Origin: Antedon mediterranea
Lineage: Eukaryota > Echinodermata > Crinoidea > Comatulida > Antedonidae
DNA length: 64,000 bases
Direction: 5' to 3'
Assembly (NCBI RefSeq): GCF_964355755.1
Contig: NC_092672.1
Coordinates: 25,108,501-25,172,500, forward strand
In this document: piece after piece, positions 32,984 through 43,638 of the stretch
Numbering within the stretch: the stretch's first letter is position 1
Layout of the letters: each line of letters starts with the position of its first letter
Translations under genes and position numbers: made by a program
Notes under the pieces: generated by a model
What the model was told of the DNA's origin: nothing
Databases searched by the model: none
The model's input: only the letters and a program-made list of their open reading frames with translations

Positions 32984-34869
32984 TTTCTTCGGCATGAAAC
33001 TTGCGCGGCTTTGGAGAAAAACCAAGAATGCGTGTAGTTTGGACATTTCTTTGTCAACGACATAATCATCTCGTGCAGTCGGTCAGTGATGGAAAGCGCA
33101 CTTTCGATGGCAATGCACGTCTCCAATATGCGTTTATCTTCTTTGGCTTGAGTTTGGAAAATGTCATGAATGCGCGTGAGATATCGATGTCTAACGAAAT
33201 GCGTCAATCCATCGTTTTTTTCAACGTCGTGTTTTAGCGTTTCATCGATTGTTAGCGGATCTTCGTCCATTTTCCTCAATGATAAGCACGTTTGCGCGTC
33301 CCATTTCAACGCCAAACAGTTGCGCAGATACTGAAAGCCACATTCGTAGAGTTTATCAAATTTATCTTCGGACGAGAAAAACTTTGCCATCAACGTCATG
33401 CCGGCTGTCACGTCACCACCTTCAACCGGTGATTCGGGAAGCTCACTGTGTCCGTACGTGATGGCCGGCATAAACTTTTTCTCGATCGGATTGTAGAAAA
33501 CCTTCCGACTGGGTCGAAGCAGACACGATCGATTACTCAGATTCTGTTCCTGCAGACAGTCTCGATCAAACATTGCCGCCGTCATCTGGTTTCGGACGCG
33601 ACACAGTGCGGGCGTATCGGTGAACATGCGTTGGTATCGAGATGTTTGATAGGTTTCGGGTGAATAGTATCCACTTCGTTCCATTACCTCACACAGTCGA
33701 ATGGTACCGTCTATGCCCTTGTCTAGATCGGTGACTCGAATCTCGTTCCACGGAACGTTCGTGATGCGTTCAAAGTCCGGGGGTCTTGATCGACCGCGGC
33801 TTAACGGGATCAGTCCCGAGAGGACGTAACTCTTGAAACTTGCCGTCGTTTCGGAGAGGTTACTTCGACAGCCGTCGTCGTCGATGGAAGCATTTGGCAT
33901 TGACATGACATATCGTTCGGAACCGTTGACGAGCATCGTTTTGTTCGGAGCTGGTGCCTGACATTCGGCACCCGTCAACACTTTGATGTCCGATTCGTCG
34001 AGTTCTTTTTGATCTTTCGTGCAACGATAGAAGACTTGTCGTGTAGGGCGATGAGTGGCATTTTTCAAAGGCAATTCACTCATCAGCGCCGGATGTACGA
34101 TGATGGTGTCGGGTGGTGTGCACATGGTAGACGTGTTTCCGAATCTCAACGACTTGTCCAGATCGATGAAGGTGGCCAGTGGACCGGTTCGTCGAAGATT
34201 GAAAGACATGAATTCGTCCTTGTCCTGTCGAAAACGCTTGTAAAACATGTCCGATTTGCTCATTCGATCGTTCTGAACGTTACACATTTCCGCAAACGTT
34301 ATGGTTGGCGCCATCATCATGCTACTGAACATGTCATGTTTTTGTGTTACATCCATTGAAGCGCTCAGTTGTCGTTCTTTTAGCATAAACAGCTTGTGTA
34401 GGGCCTCGTCGGTGCTGCGCTGTATCGCTTCGGCCGAAATGACTATTGCACCTCCTCTCATGTTGCCGCTGTACTGTCTACAGCTGGTTCTGGTACGCAG
34501 CGCCGACACGTCCGATGCTGCGGTGCATCGATCCAACACCACGGCCTCTGCCACTTTTGTCGTTATACTGAACGTGGACAATCCCCTGTATATGACTCGC
34601 GGACATAGCCATAGCGAATGATCGTTTGGATCTTCGGTGCACATGGAATTCATCAAAATTCTCGTTTTCAATCGTAAATCCTTCATCAAACATACATCTC
34701 GGTCAGTCACGGCCGCTCCTCTGTCCGAGTATCCAACATAGTCAGGATGACCGCTGATGGCTCGCATCTCATCGATCGGGTACAGATTGTCATTGTTGAC
34801 CACATCTCTGAGATCTACGCAAGCACGACCGAGAAACGGTGCGATCGTGTACTTTGTGTCCATCATCAT
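31594..34869 (-). CDS. Large structural protein, candidate major capsid protein
   Basis: About 1,091 residues from the MMMD start at 34,869; the frame is open further upstream, but that part is (CA)n and overlaps the preceding gene. It is the longest ORF in the window. It has no signal peptide or membrane helix and mixes beta-rich and helical segments, with an Ala/Asp microsatellite run near 32,935-32,985. Length and position beside a 296-residue protein fit a herpesvirus-type HK97-fold major capsid protein. I identified no diagnostic motif, so this is inference from size, solubility and context. A TATA-like TTTAAATA lies at about 34,935-34,944. Confidence 0.4.
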
Positions 34870-34889
34870 CGTCGTCGTCGTCGTCGTAA

Positions 34890-34950
34890 AAACACACACA
34901 CACACACACACAGATGACACAAAGATGTTAATGGTATTTAAACGTTTGTT
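34890..34950 (-). promoter_or_regulatory. TATA-like element with (GT)n leader
   Basis: On the minus strand TTTAAATA is followed by a (TG)n tract and then the MMMD start codon of the large protein. The same order recurs at three other viral genes. Confidence 0.45.
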
Positions 34951-35828
34951 TGCAATATTATTCGGCCAGATTGCCAAGGTTTCGTGTCTCCGCACGCGAA
35001 TCCTAACACGGCCATGCCAAACTTGCTCGTTGCAATGTCTCCAACACGTAACATATGACCCATCATATCGGCAAGATCATCTTTCGATTGATCGTTGGTG
35101 AAAACTTCGGCAACGTCTTCGCCCAAGTAACCGTTTTCCGGCCAATGTGCATCATCAGGAATCAGCCTATTTTTTTGAAACTTGTTAACATGTTTACAGA
35201 TTGCAATAACAGACATTCTGGCCATCTCAAACTGTGCGTTGTTTGCTGCCTCTGCTGTACCTTTGTTCAGTGCCATGTATCTGAGCATACTGTCAATTCG
35301 CGACGAATCCGATGACGGATTTAGACCGTACGTGACCCATTTTAATGTTCTATATCTGGCCATGTGCTCGTCGCATTCACTCTGCGTTGGATATCGAACG
35401 CAAACTATTTGTCCGTCGAGTATTGTGCGAGAGCCGGTGTTGATATACTTGCAGCCGGTAGATTGAGTGATAACGGAAAAGAGTTTATTGGACGGCCAGT
35501 CTGTAAGCTCTGTACCGGCGACTCCCAGTACCATGTATTTCTTCATGTCACTCTCCTTAATCAGACGCTGTCTTTCCGCATCGTCTACGTCTTTGTGATG
35601 TGGCGTTTCCATGCCGTTCGGACCCGGAACGAATCCAGTTTGATTATATGTCAAACTGTATATTCCCAGTAATACCTGTCCGGATTGAATCAATGTATTG
35701 TCCGATGGAGGATATAGTTTTCCACGTACGTCGTTCGAGCCCCTTTCAAAGTTGGCACTCAGATACGCTTGATCGACATAGAATGCTCGATTAGGTCCTT
35801 CGAGCGACGGTTCTTTGATACTTTCCAT
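34938..35828 (-). CDS. Unidentified soluble protein of 296 residues, possible capsid partner
   Basis: The start at 35,828 (MESIK) follows a run of methionine codons from (CAT)n, so the exact start is uncertain. There is no signal peptide or membrane helix. Aromatic, beta-rich segments such as LLGIYSLTYNQTGF and CKYINTGSRTILDGQIV lead to a helical second half. It lies directly upstream of the large capsid-like gene on the same strand. Size and pairing recall a herpesvirus triplex protein, but I see no motif that proves it. Confidence 0.65.
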   Translation of the reverse strand: MESIKEPSLEGPNRAFYVDQAYLSANFERGSNDVRGKLYPPSDNTLIQSGQVLLGIYSLTYNQTGFVPGPNGMETPHHKDVDDAERQRLIKESDMKKYMVLGVAGTELTDWPSNKLFSVITQSTGCKYINTGSRTILDGQIVCVRYPTQSECDEHMARYRTLKWVTYGLNPSSDSSRIDSMLRYMALNKGTAEAANNAQFEMARMSVIAICKHVNKFQKNRLIPDDAHWPENGYLGEDVAEVFTNDQSKDDLADMMGHMLRVGDIATSKFGMAVLGFACGDTKPWQSGRIILQTNV

Positions 35829-35946
35829 CGTCTTCATCATCATCATCATCATCAACATCATTTGATTCAAATATAGACACTAATAACGATGTTTTCTTAC
35901 TTTGTTAGGCACGTCAAACTGTCGACACCACAACGACCAGCGAGTA

Positions 35947-36840
35947 ATGGACGGCTTGGAGGAGGAGGTAATGTATCGACAGCTGATGAGGAACCTTCCC
36001 AGAATGGTGGGACTACAGGAACCGATAGTAGACGTAATAGGCAACGTGGAGCCTCTAAAAAAGTTATACGAAGAAGGAAAAAGATCCGTGTTAGAATCGT
36101 TGGAATTGATGGCACTTTTTATGTCTGCAAACCAAAACAGGCGAGCAAATGACGTACCCACGCTGATTGCATGTCGTCGTTGCAGTATACAACAATCGGA
36201 TTATGAAGAGGACGAAATGTACTTTAAAGTGTGTTCTCCGAGAGAGGGTAGCGGTCTGCTTGTTTCACACGTAGAAAACACGCTGATGGCCGGATTGAAC
36301 GAGAGTGAAGTTATTCAAAGACTGAAACAAGTCGGTCGAGAGAACGTTTACATGACCGTACCGCATCAGCCGAGAAACAACGCTCGTGTCGCCGATTTTC
36401 TGGACGCCTCACCGTCTGATCTGCCGGTTCCATTGATTACCTGGACCGAAGACAGCGTTTGGGTGCTTATGGCGTGCGTTTGTCTGTACACGCCGGACAA
36501 GACAATTGTACCGGGCACTGTACAGTTATTTGCCGATGACGGTAGTTTATATTATGCAATAATTGCACCGTTTGCGATCGGTAAACGGTACTCGCAAACG
36601 TTGCACACGAACCGAGGAAGTGTACGCTTTCTGTCTTTGGACAGTGGCAGACGTATGAAATGGGGCCATGGGCTATGTAAAATGTTTGGCATTCCACCTA
36701 GATGTTTTCCCGGCGGAGGCGAGTACAAACGAATGCATTCAGCGTCTGCATTTCGTGGTTCTGTTGAACATAAGATTAAACGGAGTATAATCGGTAGTTT
36801 TTCAACGTTTGTAAAAGACTGTTTAGAGAAAAACGAATAA
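35947..36840 (+). CDS. Unidentified 297-residue protein
   Basis: Starts at 35,947 (MDGLEEEV), about 120 bp from the divergent start of the 296-residue gene. It is soluble, with CRRCS at about residue 77 and a basic C-terminal half (KRMHSASAFRG). Its stop codon is embedded in GAATAAATAG, so the AATAAA polyadenylation signal overlaps the stop. I recognise no family. Confidence 0.7.
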   Translation: MDGLEEEVMYRQLMRNLPRMVGLQEPIVDVIGNVEPLKKLYEEGKRSVLESLELMALFMSANQNRRANDVPTLIACRRCSIQQSDYEEDEMYFKVCSPREGSGLLVSHVENTLMAGLNESEVIQRLKQVGRENVYMTVPHQPRNNARVADFLDASPSDLPVPLITWTEDSVWVLMACVCLYTPDKTIVPGTVQLFADDGSLYYAIIAPFAIGKRYSQTLHTNRGSVRFLSLDSGRRMKWGHGLCKMFGIPPRCFPGGGEYKRMHSASAFRGSVEHKIKRSIIGSFSTFVKDCLEKNE

Positions 36841-36880
36841 ATAGCACAAACAATTTCACTTTGACTGTCATTTCGATATC

Positions 36881-38113
36881 ATGTCTACTTCGTTCATACA
36901 TCCTAATCTGAAAATTGATTTCACAGTCTACGTGAGAGACATATTATCGGAATCCATCACTCCAGACATAATCAGCAGGTTTGTTTCCTACTTGTTGAAC
37001 GGCGGTGATTTCGATTTGAAATTAAAGGACATTGGCGATTATGCTGACTTGATATTGCTCAATACGCGCATAAAACCAACGATTACCGATGACTTTCGAA
37101 CGGTAGTAGAATCGAAGTTGCGTATGCTCCGTTGTGAACATGCAATACTCGATTTGAACCGTTTTGCCGATCGTTTCATGAAGCATTACGATTCGGAAAA
37201 AATCCAGGGTGTATATTGGTTACAGGTTCTCGCACCATGCCAACCGTTTCTATTCAATGACAATCTAAAGCAGCTACTGACGAAAACTTTCAACGACACA
37301 GATGAGACAATAGTATACGACCAACTTATTCAGAGCCTTTCAAAAATGGATGGAAAGTTGCTTAGACCCGATGCAAGTAATTGCGAAGTAATATGGTTTA
37401 AGATTTTGAACGGAGACGAGACAATGAAACGGCTGTATTTATTGTCAACCGTCCGTTTTACTTTTAATAAAAATGCCAAAGATGTGATATTATACCACGT
37501 GCTGTTGGAACTCGGTAAATATCCAAAAGTTTTACACATTGATCAGGTTTGTGAACGTGAAATGGTATGCGGATCATCAAAACCCGAAATATTTACCTGT
37601 AAACACTCCAACTCGGTACGGATTAAGTATGGCACATGCAACGCAGATTGTCAACAGACAAAAAAGAAAGGATACACACTGTGGCTGGATGAGGCGAGAG
37701 TTGAACTTCCACGTTCCGACTGGGAAGATGTAGAGTTGAAGAGGTTGATTGAACGAAGAAATTTGATCGAATCGAACATGTATGACAAAACTATATATGA
37801 CGAGCGTCTTCGGAACATAGCGTCTGTTATGGCCGAACAAGTGTCTGAACATCACGTTCACGAATGGAAATCAGACTTTGAGCAACGTGTCAAGTCTACG
37901 CAGATGGAATTGGACAAGAGAATAGATTCAATTGAAAAATCCCTATTGTCAGACGATGCCATAAACGCGGAAAGGGAGTGTCAGTTTCACATACCAGTCC
38001 ATTCGTTCACTTACAAACCGATTCGGCAGATACGTATTGAAGACATTTTTAGTGAACTTGTCGCGAAAGCAATTGACGAGGAAAAAGAAAACATACCAGA
38101 TTGTTTTTTCTAG
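36881..38113 (+). CDS. Viral paralogue family member A, C-x3-C protein, BTB-like N-terminus
   Basis: 410 residues. It shares with the gene at 41,103-42,362 the segments CEVIWFKIL / CKLLWWKII and CNADCQQTKKKGYTLWL / CHPRCYRKGYKLCL, in the same order and spacing, so the two are paralogues. The N-terminal third has the helix pattern of a BTB/POZ domain end. The C-terminal third is coiled-coil-like. BTB-BACK proteins often act as adaptors for cullin-3 ubiquitin ligases; that is speculation here. Confidence 0.7.
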   Translation: MSTSFIHPNLKIDFTVYVRDILSESITPDIISRFVSYLLNGGDFDLKLKDIGDYADLILLNTRIKPTITDDFRTVVESKLRMLRCEHAILDLNRFADRFMKHYDSEKIQGVYWLQVLAPCQPFLFNDNLKQLLTKTFNDTDETIVYDQLIQSLSKMDGKLLRPDASNCEVIWFKILNGDETMKRLYLLSTVRFTFNKNAKDVILYHVLLELGKYPKVLHIDQVCEREMVCGSSKPEIFTCKHSNSVRIKYGTCNADCQQTKKKGYTLWLDEARVELPRSDWEDVELKRLIERRNLIESNMYDKTIYDERLRNIASVMAEQVSEHHVHEWKSDFEQRVKSTQMELDKRIDSIEKSLLSDDAINAERECQFHIPVHSFTYKPIRQIRIEDIFSELVAKAIDEEKENIPDCFF

Positions 38114-38179
38114 TACGCTTGACGTGGCCTACGAGAAGACAAAAAAAAAACATATAATTATAACAATCGTTATCGTAGT

Positions 38180-38524
38180 ATGAAGTGTTATCTGTTTGCG
38201 GTCGTATTGAACTCGGACAAGCATATGCTGTTGTCGGAATCGTTTTGTGGAACGCGCTACTTATGCAACTACAACGGTGAAAGTATAAAAGGAATCGTTC
38301 AATTTCGGCAGACAATGCAATATTTTTACGGACTGTTTGAGTCACCGTTTGTGATGGCAACACTGCACGTAAACGATGAAGATGTTGATCACGTACACGT
38401 TTTCAACATGTTTGTAGATTTTCTTAAGATTATCGGATACAATGGACCGCAAAATGATGTTGTCATGTTCAAAGATCGTTGTCTTTCCTATTGGAACCAA
38501 CGACTTGTAGACCATATGAAATAA
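38180..38524 (+). CDS. Small unidentified protein
   Basis: 114 residues from an ATG at 38,180, with no signal peptide or membrane segment. Its stop overlaps an AATAAA (GAAATAAAATG), as at other viral genes. It sits between paralogue A and the convergent Ig-domain gene. I recognise no domain. Confidence 0.6.
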   Translation: MKCYLFAVVLNSDKHMLLSESFCGTRYLCNYNGESIKGIVQFRQTMQYFYGLFESPFVMATLHVNDEDVDHVHVFNMFVDFLKIIGYNGPQNDVVMFKDRCLSYWNQRLVDHMK

Positions 38525-38563
38525 AATGAATATACAAACTAGTTTGTGTTGTTTTCTTTATTG

Positions 38564-39440
38564 TTATATCTCGTTTGATAAATAATACACTCTATCGGTC
38601 GGTATGCCGTAATATTTAATGCTATGATAGTAGTGAACGGATACTATGGGCTTCATCGGTTGTTTGAATGCAACATTAACCATTCTACCGACAAACGCTA
38701 AACTAGACTTGTCTTTGACGACTGCCGTTACGTTTAAATGATGATGATGATGATGATGATGATTAGAGGAGATGCGAATAACCCGATGATCGTGGTACAC
38801 GTGTGATTCGATGTTGACGTTACATTCGTCAACAAGCAATCGCATTTGCTCGCCATTGATTTTCCATTCAACTTTGGCTGTACTTGGTACACCGATGAGA
38901 TACAGGATGTTTGACGTACCTGTGACGTTCCATTGTTCGCTGTAGGTGAGTAGCTGTACACTCGATATGTTCTCGATGGAAAAGCGCGATGGCATATTGT
39001 ACGAAATGATATCAATATGGTCAACAGTATGCCATAATACAGGCAATTTATATGCGCACAATTCAGTGGCGACAAAGGTCGGTGCATTGTCTTGTTTATG
39101 CAATTTTAATTCTTTTAAAATGGTAAGATTTTTAGCGGAGAAGATTACTTGAAGAAACAAATAATCGGTCGTGACATCGTAAAATTCTTGATAGTTTGTG
39201 TTTACGCGGACCGTAACCATTCTGCCTCGAGCGCAATGTCTAATCGTTAGTAAGTTATCGTTTACGAGTACTTTGTCATTTTCTTGTGTTGTAAAGTATT
39301 TTACAGTTAGATTGTACAGTTTTGCAATGACTGACTCGTAGTAAAAATTGAAAGTTACTGACTCTCCAAGTACCGGATGTAGACTAGACATTACAATCGA
39401 GCCTATCGTTGATGCGTCCCGATTGCATGGATGAGTCGCG

Positions 39441-39471
<31 letters not shown>

Positions 39472-40993
39472 AATCGAGAATATGTGACGGATGATCGCAT
39501 CTGTCTTTAATGTTCACTACACACATGCCGTCATCGTAACACGTTCCCGGTCGATTGAAATTCACGTTTCTTTTGTTGAAATAATAACAGTAACGCAAAC
39601 TGTTTGAATCCACCTGCTTCGGACCTGTATTCTGCCACGGATTCGAGTCTTTACACACGTCGACCAAATGATCGATGAAAAGAGATGGGTTAGATGGTTC
39701 GTTTAAAACCTGCACGTGTGCCCTACCCCAATATGTTTTGTTAACAATACACTCGTAACCTCCCGTATCCCAGCGATTGGCATCGAAAATTGTCAGTGTA
39801 TGCTCGTGATAGTTGTTACAAGACGCCTCTATCGCTCTTGAATGTTCAATTTGCTTTCCGTTCCGTATCCACAGAACATTATTTGAGGACGTGGACGTGG
39901 TGCAACGTAAAAGTATCATTCCTTTCGGTTTTACAATTTGTATCGCGGGTGACAGTATCGCCGGCATTCTCTTAATGGTACCAAATTCTTCTGTCAATGT
40001 CGTTGCACACACGTTTCCGATAGTCAACGACGACGACGACGACGGTTTCACCTGTTCTTCTATTGTGTTTACCACTCGAACGTGTACAGATATCGATTCA
40101 TAATCACTGGATCCTATGCACGAGTACAAGCCTTGATCGCGAACCGTGATCTGTTCCAGTAGAAGCGAATGTGTTTTGTTTGTTCTACACTGTTCACCTC
40201 TCATGGTACCGTGACGTTTCGGATCGGGTATCATCCACGTCACTAAAGTTTCTCTCGGAAACTGACATAGTAGATTCAACGTTTGTCCGATGGCCACGGT
40301 TTCGGCGTCCACCGTTATCGTTGCAATTCGAGCCGGTACCTCCCTTCTACACGGATCATCCGGAACGATGCAACACACAGAATATTTTGTTTCTAAAAGT
40401 GCACATAGGCTGTCGTATGGCCATGATCGAACCTTCCTCACTGATATCGTATCGTATCCACAGATGCGTACTTGATCAATAATTACATTTCTGTCTGTAG
40501 ACGCTATTGCCAGTGAATAACACGTCTCGAACATAGAAGAAGACGGTTCGGACGTAACCCTTTGGCTATTGCGTAACACTTGAATGCTTGAAAAGTTTCG
40601 AGAACCGGACGAAATGGTGATGGTGGCGACTTCTCGAGGTTGCATGATGTACGCGTCGACGACTTGTACGACAGCATCTTTTTGCGTTCGTGTCCACGTT
40701 CTACGCGATCGATTGTATTCATCGATGTAACACGAGTACGTTCCAGTGGCATCCTTTGTCATGGCCATTACCTTCAGCATACTTGATGTCATGTCCAACG
40801 TGATGTGGGCGATAACCATACCCACGTCACGCTTCGGTAGATTCCATCGTATGTGAGAAGCTCTTCTGCTGTCCGTTGTGCATCTCAATTCGAACGACGT
40901 GTATGGTCTTGCAACCACGTACTCTCTGTCCATTGTCAACGTACCGCGTGTAGTAGCACTACAAAGTAGAGTAATCAGGCAAAGTCGAAACAT
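38564..40993 (-). CDS. Secreted immunoglobulin-domain glycoprotein
   Basis: 809 residues from an ATG at 40,993. A signal peptide (MFRLCLITLLCSATTRG) precedes at least three Ig-like domains, seen as Cys-Trp-DxGxYxC patterns: LRCTT with DATGTYSCY, LLCQF with VRDQGLYSCI, and LRCTT with WDTGGYECI. There are many N-x-S/T sites, an Asp run near 39,440 and a His run near 38,740. No transmembrane helix follows, so it is probably secreted. Ig-domain viral proteins often bind host receptors or antibodies; that role is inference. Transcription may start at TATTTATATAA (about 41,060-41,070) before a (GT)n leader. Confidence 0.8.
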
Positions 40994-41002
40994 TGTCCCG
41001 TA

Positions 41003-41072
41003 GTTGCCTGCGCGCGCGCACACACACACACCCACACACACACCCACACACAAACAAAATATTATATAAATA
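41003..41072 (-). promoter_or_regulatory. TATA box and (GT)n leader of the Ig-domain gene
   Basis: TATTTATATAA lies about 70 bp upstream of the start codon. The space between is almost entirely GT repeats with a few interruptions. Confidence 0.5.
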
Positions 41073-41102
41073 CAAATATGTTTATAAATTTTGGTTCAAA
41101 TC

Positions 41103-42362
41103 ATGGCTTTCATCATCAACGTAAAGTCAGAAGATGATGAATGTCAATTGTTTACGCCAGAACAGAGTCTATTACAATGGACTGAGCTATGCGGGATGGT
41201 AAATGGTTGGAACAGATTTCGTCGAACTGCAATAATGAGTATCAAAGTACCAGTCTCGATGCATGTAACCGAACGGCTTTTCATGTTCATCGAGAGCGAC
41301 GGTAAACTGGAATTGGCGTACAGCGACGCCGCCATGTACGTTGACGCGATGATACTTTCTTCGTACATGTTACTTTGCAATCGACTGTACACGGCCCTTT
41401 ACGCTCAGGTGGAACGTGTAGTGCTTGGATACGTCAATGATTTTGACGTGTTGAACGTCAACACGTTCGCTAAACATCTTTCCGCGTGTACGGAAATGAT
41501 TATCGACTACACCAACAGTTTGATGTCTTATTGTGAGCCGATGTTGTTTGCCTCCAATACTACTGATAATCGTATCGAAATGGAAATGAATTCGCATACA
41601 ATCTCGGCTAGTGTAAACGGTAAACGGTTGTTTGGATGGAATATACAGAGGAGTGGAGACATGGAATGCAAGCTGCTTTGGTGGAAGATCATAACCGAAG
41701 ACGCAACAGAGAATAATGTGTACGCGATAGTAGTGTACTGTCAAACAGTATTTGTCTGGGAAGGTACGGGAACGCATTTGCGTTTGATTACACTACTCGA
41801 GAATACGATTCACGCCGTGTACCAGCTACGTTCACCTTCTCCTCGACTGATTAAATCGTTTGTGATTTGCAAATATCCATGTACACATAGCAGATTTCAA
41901 CCGAAAATTGTACCTCTTCCAGAGACAAACTCGATTTGGGTGGATGTATACTATTGTCATCCTCGATGTTACCGAAAAGGTTATAAATTGTGCTTGAGTG
42001 ATGGTGAAATTGGACGTGTGAAAGTCAACGAAGTAATGCATGTCTATCAGAGAGAAAAGACTGAGATGTTGCTGTGTTCGTGTTATCTAACAAGAGACGG
42101 TGAACGTGGAATGATGGATATCGAAACGTTGGCACTGTCGATTGCTAACAGATTGAAAGACGTAGAAGTGATCGAAAGGTGGAAACGTGAGTACAGATAT
42201 CGTATGGAAGAAATATTGTACGACATAAACAATCGAACATTATCGATTCAGTCTTCAGTGTGTTCGCGTGTCAAGGTGCCGAGAAAACGTAAAGTAGAAA
42301 CGACGTCGTCGATACGTGACTGTTACAACGAACATTTGCATTTTAAAACATATTGCGTGTAA
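41103..42362 (+). CDS. Viral paralogue family member B, C-x3-C protein, BTB-like N-terminus
   Basis: 419 residues from MAFII at 41,103. It matches the gene at 36,881-38,113 through the W-x-KI block and the C-x3-C-x3-5-KGY-x-L block. The N-terminal part (VPVSMHVTERLFMFIES, then helices) resembles the end of a BTB/POZ domain. The C-terminus is basic (VPRKRKVE). The two copies flank the Ig-domain gene, suggesting duplication with divergence. Confidence 0.7.
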   Translation: MAFIINVKSEDDECQLFTPEQSLLQWTELCGMVNGWNRFRRTAIMSIKVPVSMHVTERLFMFIESDGKLELAYSDAAMYVDAMILSSYMLLCNRLYTALYAQVERVVLGYVNDFDVLNVNTFAKHLSACTEMIIDYTNSLMSYCEPMLFASNTTDNRIEMEMNSHTISASVNGKRLFGWNIQRSGDMECKLLWWKIITEDATENNVYAIVVYCQTVFVWEGTGTHLRLITLLENTIHAVYQLRSPSPRLIKSFVICKYPCTHSRFQPKIVPLPETNSIWVDVYYCHPRCYRKGYKLCLSDGEIGRVKVNEVMHVYQREKTEMLLCSCYLTRDGERGMMDIETLALSIANRLKDVEVIERWKREYRYRMEEILYDINNRTLSIQSSVCSRVKVPRKRKVETTSSIRDCYNEHLHFKTYCV

Positions 42363-42370
42363 ACACAAGA

Positions 42371-42787
42371 ATGTCTGATCGGCAATACGCTTGGCTTCGT
42401 GAAAGACGAATGGAGTTGTTTGACGAAGCTTTACGGTACGGTGTAGAGATATTTCACTTGCTTCAATCATTTTCCAGAGTCATGGAAATACAGTCAAACC
42501 GTGAACAATTGCAGGCGTTTCGAAGATCGTTTAAATTTGACTTGATGAACTTGTTGGATATGTTGGAATATAGCATGATTATGAAGAAGAAGAAGAAGAA
42601 GAAGAATAAGAGGAGGAATAAGAAAAAGGACAAAATTAGCGAATACAATAGACTAGTACATAAGATATGGAGATTAATTAAATTTACCGACACGAAATTA
42701 TCTGAACATTTTGTAAAATCTAAACGATCACAATACGAAAAAAGACAGAAATCGTGCCGATTTTATAAAAGAATAAATCAAACATAG
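42371..42787 (+). CDS. Small basic protein with lysine run
   Basis: 138 residues from MSDRQY at 42,371, 8 bp after the preceding stop. It is helical, with a Lys/Arg/Asn run of about 20 residues encoded by an (AAG)n microsatellite (42,583-42,630). It is probably nuclear or nucleic-acid-associated judging by charge alone. No known family. Confidence 0.6.
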   Translation: MSDRQYAWLRERRMELFDEALRYGVEIFHLLQSFSRVMEIQSNREQLQAFRRSFKFDLMNLLDMLEYSMIMKKKKKKKNKRRNKKKDKISEYNRLVHKIWRLIKFTDTKLSEHFVKSKRSQYEKRQKSCRFYKRINQT

Positions 42788-42813
42788 CCTATATTGTTGT
42801 TTTCTTTTTTTAT

Positions 42814-43638
42814 TTATTTCTGACAATGACGAGGACGAAGAAGATTACGTCGACGACGTCCATGTACGTTTACAGTATTGTATACGTTCCATAGAACATT
42901 GCGCAAACATTCGATAGCATCCGTCTGACCGTGTCCAAAGAATCCTTGTTTATTCGACGACTGATAACGTTGTCGTAATATAAAAAACGATCGGACGTAA
43001 TTGTATACGTCCGATTGATTTCTGGAAGTCCATATCTCATTTCGGAAAGCATCGATGTCGGCGTGAAAATCTAACACTTCTCCTTGTTCTCGTTCTTTAC
43101 ACTCATGAGTCCAGTCGCCGTTATAGAGCAGAGTCTGAAACGAATAAGCGACGTGTCGATTCAACAAATTCTGTTGCTCCTCCATCGATGAGAATTTTCG
43201 TTGCTCGTTACATTGCTGAAATGTTTGTACGTCGTCGTATTCATGCATGGCATAGAAAACGTTCTTTAGTGCGTCCAACACGTCCGAATTGCCGTATCCA
43301 AAGTAGAGGGACAACGAAGACGTTTGGTAATCTTGATAGGACTCTCGGATACGAAGAAAACGACGTATAACATCGGCAGCCGTGTTACGTCCCTTTATTT
43401 CCCACATACTACTTCTCAATCGTTGTAACTCACGATGAAGGTTCAACTGTCTCGGATCGTAACCGCTAATCTCCCAAAAATTGACGAGATTCCCATGCAA
43501 GGCAGCCGATAGATATTCGAAAACTTCGGCACTGACATCTTCTTGTGAGATTTGTTTACGTTTTTCTATCAGATAGTTCATGTCCACGGTATTAGCGCCA
43601 TTATGACGAGCGTAACATCTATGAATTTCAGATTTCAT
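42814..43638 (-). CDS. Unidentified protein with an internal duplication
   Basis: 274 residues from the ATG at 43,638, whose codon overlaps the ATG of the divergent HNH gene in CATG. Two copies of a roughly 60-residue module are visible: one with VIRRFLRIRESYQDYQ, YFGYGNSDVLDALKNV, the other with YVRSFFILRQRYQSSN, FFGHGQTDAIECLRNV. Both are helical. The module matches no domain I know. Confidence 0.7.
   Translation of the reverse strand: MKSEIHRCYARHNGANTVDMNYLIEKRKQISQEDVSAEVFEYLSAALHGNLVNFWEISGYDPRQLNLHRELQRLRSSMWEIKGRNTAADVIRRFLRIRESYQDYQTSSLSLYFGYGNSDVLDALKNVFYAMHEYDDVQTFQQCNEQRKFSSMEEQQNLLNRHVAYSFQTLLYNGDWTHECKEREQGEVLDFHADIDAFRNEIWTSRNQSDVYNYVRSFFILRQRYQSSNKQGFFGHGQTDAIECLRNVLWNVYNTVNVHGRRRRNLLRPRHCQK

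Noticed and set aside
32000-34700. Many plus-strand ORFs of 60-116 codons
   Set aside because: They are shadows of the 1,091-residue gene on the other strand.
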